Assembly (NCBI GenBank): GCA_964473255.1 | Contig: CAYYOT010000012.1 | Coordinates: 1-64,000 of the forward strand | Source of the DNA: Kuafuiihalomonas sp964473255 | GTDB taxonomy: Bacteria > Myxococcota > Kuafuiibacteriia > Kuafuiibacteriales > Kuafuiibacteriaceae | Direction: 5' to 3' | DNA: 64,000 nt | Part shown: in pieces, positions 58,024 through 64,000 of the stretch | Position numbering within the stretch: position 1 is the first letter of the stretch | Layout of the letters: each line of letters begins with the position of its first letter | The notes under the pieces: model-generated | What the model saw: the letters and a program-made list of their open reading frames with translations, nothing else | Told to the model about the DNA's origin: nothing | Database searches by the model: none | Position numbers and translations under genes: made by a program

Positions 58024-60377
58024 TCGCTCAAGACATCGGCGAACTCGGCCTCCAGGGCCTGCGCCTGCTCCTGATACTCGCGGATTTTCGTGTCGACGCG
58101 CTCGGTCTCGGCCTGCTTGCGAGCCCAGGCGACGTCGATCAGCCCGACGTCCGCTCGCAGCAAGAGTTCGCCAAGCTCCGAATCGACGTTTCGTAAGGTC
58201 ACGTCCGCCACCGGATCCAGCACGGCCTGTGCCGCGCCGCTCACCTGGGCGTACCTCGCTTCGAGCTCCTGAAGCTGAACCGACTCTCGAGCCAGCAGCT
58301 GCTGGAGCTCGACGACCCGATCGCGGATCTGGCCGTCGATCCGGGCATCCAGCGCGTCCACCTCCCGCTGGATCGTCATGAGCTGCTGTCTCTGCTGGTC
58401 GTACCGAGTCACGAGCCCCAGCACTTCGGTGGCCACCGAGCCTCGAGCCTCTCGCAGTACGCCGAGCTCCTGGTCACGAAGTTCCTCGTACTGCGCCCTG
58501 AGCCGGGCGATCTGGAGAACGGTCGCGTTCGACTGAGCCAGGGCCCGCTGCCGCCGAAGCTGGGTGAGAACCTGGTCGAGCTGCTCTTCCAGCCGGGCGA
58601 TGTTCTGCTGGCTCCTTTGAATTCGCGCCTCCATCACCTTCTGCTCCTCGTCGGAGAGCGTGTCTCGGTTGCGCGACAGCCACGATCGGACCGCCACGAG
58701 CTGGGCCCGCATCCCCGAGATCTTATAGGTGAGCTGGTAGGCCCGTAGGTCGGCCTTTTCGAACACCTCTCCCACCTCTTGGCGGCGACCCTCGACCTCG
58801 TCCGTGGTCTCGGGAAGCTGCCGAATCTCTGCGGCGACCCGCTTCAGCTCCGCATGGATCCGGTCGGCTTCGGCTTGCCGGTCCGCGGCGAGCACCTCTC
58901 GCGTCAAGCCGCGCTCCATCTCGAGGAGCGCGAGGTCGGCCGTGAGAACCCGGGCGCGCAGGGAGACCATCTGATCTCGAGGCCCTACCAGCCCGGGAAA
59001 CATTCGATACTTCTGCTCGCCGGCCAGGGCCTCTCCCAGAAGCTCGACGAGTTCCCGGCTCTCCGCGAGATTCTTCCGCGACCGCACGAGATCGCTCTCG
59101 ATGCGGACGGCTCGAGTCAGACCTTCCTGCTCGAGCGCATACTCCACGGCGATCTCGGGCAGGTCGCCCGGACGCTCTTGCCGCTCGAGCTCACTCGCTA
59201 CGAGCGCATCGAAGAAAGCGTCCGTATCCGCGGACCGACGCAGGAACGAACGTAGCTCACCTTGGGCCTGCCCGTACCGATCGATGATGCTCTCGAAGGT
59301 CTGGTAGGCCGTCTCCGGAGCGCCCAGGCGAATCTGGAGGTTGCCTTGAAGGATCCGGGCGTCGGGGTACAGCGTCGGGGAGGGTACCGTAGCCATGAGA
59401 AGCTCGGTGGCATCCAGGGCACGCTCGTACTCTCGACGCTCGACTCCGGGATCCGACGCCTGATTGGCGGCCCGAACGTGGGTCCAGGCCTTCTCGTACA
59501 GCATCTGCGAGTAGAGCGCCGAAGACGGCTGCAAGTGCCCGTAGGCTTCGTCGCTCGCCTCGATGTGGCCGAGCTCCTGGTGGAGGCGTCCGAGCGACAG
59601 CCAGGCGAGCTCGCGCAGGGGACGCGTCTCGTCATCGGTCGGATCGAGCAGGTCGAGGACCTGACGGAACTCACCGATGGCGGCGGGATAGTTGTTCATG
59701 CGAACGAGGGTGACGCCGGCGTAGTAGCGGGCCCGCGGCCCCTGTTTCGAGGTGCCCGACACCCGGCGAAACGTCTCGAGAGCCTCGGGCAGGCGAGTCG
59801 AGTCCGTCCGAGCCGCGGCGAACAGCGCCTTTCCGTACGCATACTCGAGTTCGGGCCGGGCCTGGATGACCCCGGCCGGGAGGTAGCCCAGCACCCGGTC
59901 GAGATCATCGAAACGCCCATCCTTGGCCACGAGCTCGAGCAACCCCTCGACGACCTCGTCCAGCCGGTTTCCGGTCGAACGCGGCGCGACCTCTTCGTAG
60001 TAGCGCCAAGCGGCTCGATCGTTACCGGAGAGCCGCAGCGCTTCCGCGAGCTTGAAAACGGCCTCGTCGCGTCGGGGGTGCGTGCGCAGGGCCGGGTCTT
60101 CAACGACATCGATCAGAAGGATCGCCGCTCGAAGATAGTCCCCGACGATGAACTGCACCTCGGCATCCCCCAACCGAGCGTCCATGCGGCTCACGCCCTG
60201 CTGGGCACTGATGTGGGCGCTCTGCGAAGCCCGCTCCAGATCCACGCGCATCTGTCCGATGCGGCGATCGACATCGTCGGCGAGGCTCCGGCCCGCCTTG
60301 GTATCCGAAGCGCTCGCCCGGACGCTCGTCGCCAGAGCGAGCGTCGCGGCGGCGGCGATGCAAGCCCTTCTCGTCAT
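58020..60377 (-). CDS. Exported TPR and coiled-coil protein
   Basis: A 785-residue exported protein with a signal peptide (AATLALATSVRASAS). The first 400 residues are irregular tetratricopeptide repeats (ARYYAGVTLVRMNNYPAAIGEFRQVLDLL, LYEKAWTHVRAANQASD). Residues about 480-780 are long coiled coils rich in Glu, Arg and Gln (ARIQRSQQNIARLEEQLDQ, VARLRAQYEELRDQELGVL), ending LEAEFADVLSE. The ATG overlaps the stop of the first operon gene as ATGA. It probably spans the periplasm as part of the complex. I do not recognise a specific family. Confidence 0.75.
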   Translation of the reverse strand: MTRRACIAAAATLALATSVRASASDTKAGRSLADDVDRRIGQMRVDLERASQSAHISAQQGVSRMDARLGDAEVQFIVGDYLRAAILLIDVVEDPALRTHPRRDEAVFKLAEALRLSGNDRAAWRYYEEVAPRSTGNRLDEVVEGLLELVAKDGRFDDLDRVLGYLPAGVIQARPELEYAYGKALFAAARTDSTRLPEALETFRRVSGTSKQGPRARYYAGVTLVRMNNYPAAIGEFRQVLDLLDPTDDETRPLRELAWLSLGRLHQELGHIEASDEAYGHLQPSSALYSQMLYEKAWTHVRAANQASDPGVERREYERALDATELLMATVPSPTLYPDARILQGNLQIRLGAPETAYQTFESIIDRYGQAQGELRSFLRRSADTDAFFDALVASELERQERPGDLPEIAVEYALEQEGLTRAVRIESDLVRSRKNLAESRELVELLGEALAGEQKYRMFPGLVGPRDQMVSLRARVLTADLALLEMERGLTREVLAADRQAEADRIHAELKRVAAEIRQLPETTDEVEGRRQEVGEVFEKADLRAYQLTYKISGMRAQLVAVRSWLSRNRDTLSDEEQKVMEARIQRSQQNIARLEEQLDQVLTQLRRQRALAQSNATVLQIARLRAQYEELRDQELGVLREARGSVATEVLGLVTRYDQQRQQLMTIQREVDALDARIDGQIRDRVVELQQLLARESVQLQELEARYAQVSGAAQAVLDPVADVTLRNVDSELGELLLRADVGLIDVAWARKQAETERVDTKIREYQEQAQALEAEFADVLSE

Positions 60378-61156
60378 GGCTGCGTGGAACCGGGTGCCTT
60401 CGTCTGATTTGCATCGACGGCTGAGTCGGTCGTCTCGGCCGCTTGCGCATCCTGCTTGACCTTCACGTCGTAGCGTACGGCCAAGCGCTCGGTCACGTCG
60501 GTCGTGAACCCACCCTTTTCGTAGGCGACGACCTTGACCGTAGTCATCCGACCCTCTTCCGCAGTGAAGGCGAAGCTGCTCGGGATCCGGAACTTATAGG
60601 CCCGAAGATAGCTGAACACGCCGTAACCGCTGCCCTGGAAGTGCATCATCACCGAGAGGTTGTGATTGCCGGGTACGATGCTGCCGTTGAAGAGTTCGAT
60701 CTCCCGCTGATTATCCAGGCTGCCGTCGGTGGCCGCCTTAGAAAACAGTGGCGACCCGTCCAGCGAGTAGTCGAGCCGAGTGAGGTTGAAGGCACTGCCC
60801 ACATCGTTGACGTGCATGATTCGGGCACGGGCTCCCGAGATCACGCCGTTCAAGACCGTCTCTCGGAGGATCAGCAGCCGAGCCTTGCTCCGAAAAACCT
60901 GCTCTTTGAGCTCGTTCACGCGCTCTTCCAGCCCCCGAAGCCGGATCGCCTGGTCGGTATCCTCGACGGCGGGACGCATGGGCTCCGAGGTAGCTTCGGC
61001 ATCGGCGGCTTCTGCTCCATCGGTCTCGTCGCCGGCCTCGGCAGCCGCGGACTCGGACTCCGGCGGCGGCTGAGCATCGGATTCGGTCTGGGCAGAGGCC
61101 GGCACTGCGACGAGACACAGGGCGGCGAACATCGGGACAGTGAAACGGATCGTCAC
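60374..61156 (-). CDS. Exported coiled-coil/beta-domain protein (GltF-like)
   Basis: A 260-residue exported protein with a signal peptide (MFAALCLVAVPASAQ). An acidic tether and a short coiled coil (about 70-95, IRLRGLEERVNELKEQVFRSKARLL) precede a beta domain with conserved-looking phrases: LRETVLNGVISGARARIMHVN, LDYSLDGSPLFSKA, FNGSIVPGNHNLSVMMHF and GYGVFSYLRAYKFRIPSSF. Similar proteins occur in myxobacterial operons of gliding or envelope complexes, sometimes misannotated as dihydrolipoamide acetyltransferase. It starts with GTG 61156 and is the first gene of the six-gene operon. The promoter should lie in 61157-61335. Confidence 0.72.
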   Translation of the reverse strand: MTIRFTVPMFAALCLVAVPASAQTESDAQPPPESESAAAEAGDETDGAEAADAEATSEPMRPAVEDTDQAIRLRGLEERVNELKEQVFRSKARLLILRETVLNGVISGARARIMHVNDVGSAFNLTRLDYSLDGSPLFSKAATDGSLDNQREIELFNGSIVPGNHNLSVMMHFQGSGYGVFSYLRAYKFRIPSSFAFTAEEGRMTTVKVVAYEKGGFTTDVTERLAVRYDVKVKQDAQAAETTDSAVDANQTKAPGSTQP

Positions 61157-61335
61157 GGCACTACCTCGCCGGCCCCGAGGCGACCCCGAAGCACGGCCGC
61201 GCCAACCCTAGCATCAAGCCGTCCTGTCCATAACAGACCGGCCGGAAAAGGTGGTCCGGGGCTCGCGGCAACGGTCCAACGAAGCGGGTTCGATTGCCTT
61301 GCGACCACATCCGCCGTTCCGATACCACCGGACCA

Positions 61336-61536
61336 ATGACCAGCGAAGTCCGTCGGCGCCACGACGAAGCCGTCCAAAAGGGTGATGCTGGTTACGAGGA
61401 TCCGGAGACCGGTTTGTTCGTGCTCACATCGGCGTTTCTGAAGCGCCGCGGCTACTGCTGCGGGCGTGGCTGTCGTCACTGCCCGTATGGTCCGGAGGAG
61501 CAGCGGCGGGCGGGGCGCCCCGGCTCGGAGAGCTAA
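61336..61536 (+). CDS. Small Cys-rich protein (DUF5522-like)
   Basis: A 66-residue protein. The core YEDPETGLFVLTSAFLKRRG followed by YCCGRGCRHCPYG matches DUF5522, a family of tiny proteins with a CCG-x-x-C-x-x-C-P cluster that may bind metal. The ATG at 61336 was chosen; the frame opens earlier at 61294. No signal peptide is present. It is divergent from the six-gene operon and convergent with the TPR-winged-helix regulator, overlapping its end by four bases. Function unknown. Confidence 0.8.
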   Translation: MTSEVRRRHDEAVQKGDAGYEDPETGLFVLTSAFLKRRGYCCGRGCRHCPYGPEEQRRAGRPGSES

Positions 61537-62855
61537 CGGGCGGAGTCGACCAGGCGAATCGGGGTGCGCGGATCGATGCGATACCCACTACGGTCACCCA
61601 CGATGGCGCCTCCAAAGCCCATCTTCCTCAGGGTCGAGATGGCAACCTTCAAGCGGTTCTTGGCCGACGAAACGGAAATGCGCTGATCGGGCCAGCCCGC
61701 AGCGAACAATTCGTCGCCGGGAATGGGCCGACCCGGGTGCTCGATCCGCTGTCGGGCGAGCTCGACCAGGAGCCTCCGCAAGACCGGACGACGCTCACAG
61801 CCGACCGTCGGCGAGTCGGGCGCTCGGAACCAGGCGCCGTCGGCCGCGACCTCGACCACCCGCCCCGGCTGATGGTCCGCCGGTCGGGGGCGGCGGAGCT
61901 CATTGAGGGCTTGCGCGAGCAGGGCCCGCTGCACGTGGCGCTCGGGTCCCGCCCACAGACGCGCAGTCCCGGCGTCCCGGGCCAGAACCTTCGCCCGTTC
62001 GGCCCGCGTCTCCGCACCTGCGGTATCCCCGCGGTCGAGGGCCCAATGGGCCTCGCTCATGGAAACGAGGGCTTCGGCCAATTCGAGGAGCGGCAGCACG
62101 GCCCGCGAGCTCGTCACCCGGGCCGAAGCCAACCGACGTTGGGCTCGAGCCCCGTGAAACCAGCGGCCTTCCGCCGCAGCGCACAGAGCATCGAAGGCGA
62201 CGGCCTCCTCGACTTCACGTTCGCGGAGGAGCGTCTGAATCGCGTGGTCCAGGTGGCTTATCGCCGCCGAGCCGTCGGGCCCGCAGCTTTGCACCCAACC
62301 GAGAAAGCCGCGGCACCGGGCTTCGAGCTTCGTCGACCCCTCGGGACCTCGGGCCCAACGGCACGCCGCGGCCAGGCGCGTCTCGGACAGGGCGCGGTCG
62401 CCCTGGATGAACGCGGCCAACCCCAGCCAGAGGAAGGCCTCGATGTCGATCGGATCGGCGACCCGGCCCTTCTCCGCCGTCGCCAGCGCGGCATGAAACA
62501 GGGGTCCCGCTTCAGCGGGGCGACCTCGGGCGAGACACACCTGGCCGAGGAGCACCACCGCAGACCGTAGGTCGGCCCCCGGCCGCTGACGAAGCGAAGA
62601 ATGCGCCCAGCGGGCCAGCTTCTCGGCGCGGTGGAGCCGGCCGCGCCGCGCGGCGCGGTACCCGAGCTCGAGGGCCCGATGGGCCGCTTCGCTCGATGCG
62701 CGGTCGAGGTTCGCGGGGTGAGACCAGTTGGCCCCAGGCAGCGGGGTCAAAGCCCCGGCATCCCCCCATACGGAAACGGCTTCGGACCTGGTCACCACGG
62801 GGAGGTCTACCCGGAGGGAGGGCGTCTCGGGCCTGAAACTTTTTTTCCTGATCAA
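61533..62855 (-). CDS. TPR-containing transcriptional regulator with C-terminal winged helix
   Basis: About 440 residues. The middle (about 60-310) is made of TPR-like helical repeats (ALELGYRAARRGRLHRAEKLARWAHS, AAEGRWFHGARAQRRLASARV). The C-terminal about 95 residues form an OmpR/SARP-like winged helix (PVLRRLLVELARQRIEHPG, SSAKNRLKVAISTLRKMG, DRSGYRIDP). There is no receiver domain, so the input is unknown, perhaps a protein partner. The start is uncertain: TTG 62855 overlaps the stop of the preceding gene as TTGA, while GTG 62798 or 62795 would shorten it by about 20 residues. Further upstream extension runs through the deoxyhypusine-synthase-like gene and is not real. Confidence 0.72.
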   Translation of the reverse strand: MIRKKSFRPETPSLRVDLPVVTRSEAVSVWGDAGALTPLPGANWSHPANLDRASSEAAHRALELGYRAARRGRLHRAEKLARWAHSSLRQRPGADLRSAVVLLGQVCLARGRPAEAGPLFHAALATAEKGRVADPIDIEAFLWLGLAAFIQGDRALSETRLAAACRWARGPEGSTKLEARCRGFLGWVQSCGPDGSAAISHLDHAIQTLLREREVEEAVAFDALCAAAEGRWFHGARAQRRLASARVTSSRAVLPLLELAEALVSMSEAHWALDRGDTAGAETRAERAKVLARDAGTARLWAGPERHVQRALLAQALNELRRPRPADHQPGRVVEVAADGAWFRAPDSPTVGCERRPVLRRLLVELARQRIEHPGRPIPGDELFAAGWPDQRISVSSAKNRLKVAISTLRKMGFGGAIVGDRSGYRIDPRTPIRLVDSAR

Positions 62856-63874
62856 ACTGTCGCGGTCGCGACAGGACCGGCCGCCTGACCCGCCAGAAGA
62901 TAGGCAAAAATCAGGGGGGCGACGATCGACGCATCCGACTGGATCATGAACTTGGGCGTCCCGACGTCGAGCTTTCCCCACGTGATCTTTTCGTTGGGAA
63001 GGGCCCCTGAATAGCCACCGTAGCTCGCCGGAGCGTCGGAGATCTGAGCGAAGTAGCCCCAAAACGGCACGTCGTCGCGCTGGAGGTCCTGGATCAGGCA
63101 CGGAACGGCGCAGATCGGAAAGTCCCCGGCGATGCCCCCCCCGATCTGGAAAAAGCCAACGCTGGGGAGCCCGCGCTTGGCCCCGTGGTTGTCGAGGTAC
63201 CAGCGCATCAGATGCTCCATCTGCTCGGTCCCGGTCCGGACGCACGCGTGACCAGGGACCGCTCGGCGAAACACGGCGGCGGCGAAGAGGTTGCCGGTCG
63301 TGCTGTCCTCCCATCCCGGAGTGTAGATCGGAATGCTCATGTCCCGGGCCGCGACCACCCAGCTTTCGACCGGGTCGCGGGCGAAGGCCTCGTGGACTCC
63401 AGGGCTCTCGAGAATGCGAAACAGGTACTCCGACGGAAAGTGACTGCGACCTTCCCGTCCGGCGGCCGACCACGCGTCGATCAGGCGCTTCTCCAACTCG
63501 CGCATCACCGTCTCCGGAATGCACGTGTCGGTGACCCGGTTCATCCCGCGCTCGTACAGAGCCTTTTCGTCCTCCGCCGAGAGCGACATCCAGTCGGGCA
63601 CGAACTCGTACTCGGGCCCGGCGAAGAGGTTGAAGAGGTCTTCCTCCAGATTGGCTCCCGTGCAGCTCACGGCGTGGACGTAACCGGTGCGGATCAGCGG
63701 AGCCAGCAGTCGTCCGAGTCGCGCCGTACTCATCGCGCCGGCCAGCGTGACGAGCATCTTTCCCCCGGCGAGCACATGCTGCTCCCAGGCTCGCGCGGCG
63801 GCGACGACTTCCCGGCTATTGAAGTGCAGAAAATGGTCCTCCATGAAGGACCGTACGCCGTCCAGGTTGCGCAT
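62852..63874 (-). CDS. Deoxyhypusine synthase-like protein
   Basis: A 340-residue NAD-dependent enzyme of the deoxyhypusine synthase superfamily. Visible elements are TLAGAMSTARLGRLL, SCTGANLEEDLF, the GFFQIGGGIAGDFPICAVP segment, YFAQISDAPASYGGYSG and the active-site lysine region LPNEKITWGKLD. In eukaryotes the enzyme modifies eIF5A with spermidine. Bacteria lack eIF5A, and bacterial relatives are thought to make homospermidine or modify unknown targets. The length and the lysine motif are intact, so it is likely active. It is followed by the TPR regulator on the same strand. Confidence 0.88.
   Translation of the reverse strand: MRNLDGVRSFMEDHFLHFNSREVVAAARAWEQHVLAGGKMLVTLAGAMSTARLGRLLAPLIRTGYVHAVSCTGANLEEDLFNLFAGPEYEFVPDWMSLSAEDEKALYERGMNRVTDTCIPETVMRELEKRLIDAWSAAGREGRSHFPSEYLFRILESPGVHEAFARDPVESWVVAARDMSIPIYTPGWEDSTTGNLFAAAVFRRAVPGHACVRTGTEQMEHLMRWYLDNHGAKRGLPSVGFFQIGGGIAGDFPICAVPCLIQDLQRDDVPFWGYFAQISDAPASYGGYSGALPNEKITWGKLDVGTPKFMIQSDASIVAPLIFAYLLAGQAAGPVATATV
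62857..62874. repeat. Perfect 18-base palindrome at the end of the deoxyhypusine-synthase-like gene
   Basis: CTGTCGCG-GT-CGCGACAG has two perfect 8-base arms. It overlaps the last codons of the synthase-like gene and lies immediately in front of the possible TTG start of the downstream regulator. No T-run follows it in the direction of transcription, so it is not a typical terminator. It could be an operator or attenuation hairpin. Confidence 0.6.
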
Positions 63875-63977
63875 GGGCCAGCAGCGTGGCCTCTGGGACG
63901 ACCGATATCAAGGCGCTGGGTCGAGTGCCTTTACCCACGTCTCAGGCCCGGAGTAGATGGGCGGCGGAGGCACGCCC

Positions 63978-64000
63978 ATGAGCGACCACGAACGACTGGC
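63978..64000 (+). CDS. Start of an unidentified plus-strand gene (cut by window edge)
   Basis: An ATG at 63978 is preceded by GGAGG (63966-63970) at a spacing of seven bases, a strong ribosome-binding site. The readable residues are MSDHERL. The 103 bases between this start and the divergent deoxyhypusine-synthase-like gene would hold both promoters. Nothing can be said about the product. Confidence 0.5.

Noticed and set aside
62856..63524. Upstream extension of the TPR-winged-helix regulator frame
   Set aside because: It runs through the deoxyhypusine-synthase-like gene in another frame and encodes low-complexity Arg/Gly-rich sequence.

Overview
The window is 64 kb of high-GC, densely coding DNA. 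The longest stretch without a gene is about 220 bases, so there is no gene-free region of 300 bases. It looks like a chromosomal segment of a Myxococcota (deltaproteobacterial-type) organism, perhaps Sandaracinaceae- or Polyangiales-like. The grounds are lipoproteins with Asp/Ala-rich tethers, Cys-repeat plus FG-GAP surface lipoproteins, an AgmX/PglI-type C-terminal domain beside giant TPR proteins, a mevalonate-pathway operon, and LexA-like boxes of the Myxococcus type in front of dnaE2 and imuB. The taxonomic placement is inference. No phage, plasmid, IS element, rRNA, tRNA or CRISPR array was seen.

Region by region. 1-5202 (minus): rpsN, a type III secretion inner-ring lipoprotein (SctJ-like), a SctK-like partner, a lipid A-type acyltransferase, lptA, lptB and the start of rpoN. 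5349-10998: MBL hydrolase, hemB, pepQ, a GAF/HD-GYP regulator and a membrane protein. 11030-16655: SUFU protein, zinc-ribbon protein, divergent Hsp70, Crp/Fnr regulator, DnaJ, TrmH and QueF. 16665-21251: HAD hydrolase, beta-propeller-like lipoprotein, bacterial Elp3 and a divergent Trm9-like methyltransferase. 21206-24724 (minus): apaG, S41 protease, srkA and a SMUG1-type uracil-DNA glycosylase. 24942-27917 (plus): polysaccharide deacetylase, a micro-protein with a PELDP C-terminal sorting signal and an exosortase E/CPBP-protease fusion. 27925-32828 (minus): dnaE2 between two tethered lipoproteins. 32945-42148: two FG-GAP lipoproteins, a HEAT protein, an outer-membrane barrel, a small lipoprotein, dps and imuB. 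42199-46522 (minus): typA, mvaD, phosphomevalonate kinase and a hexapeptide acyltransferase. 46568-51375: a vWA/glutamine-amidotransferase-like membrane protein, a DUF4159 protein and a TPR protein. 51397-61156 (minus): a six-gene, translationally coupled operon of TPR and coiled-coil envelope proteins ending in an AgmX-type protein, resembling the Glt gliding/envelope machine. 61336-64000: a Cys-rich small protein, a TPR-winged-helix regulator, a deoxyhypusine-synthase-like enzyme and the start of a plus-strand gene.

The most interesting items are four. The first is the self-contained exosortase E/protease unit, whose only visible substrate would release a peptide of about 20 residues. The second is the divergent pairing of Elp3 with a Trm9-like methyltransferase, which suggests a bacterial route to mcm5U-like wobble uridines. 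The third is the orphan SctJ/SctK-like pair inside a lipopolysaccharide-export operon. The fourth is the Glt-like operon. Genes are tightly packed, with many ATGA, GTGA and TTGA overlaps indicating translational coupling. Many start codons are GTG or TTG, so several starts given here are judgement calls and are flagged.
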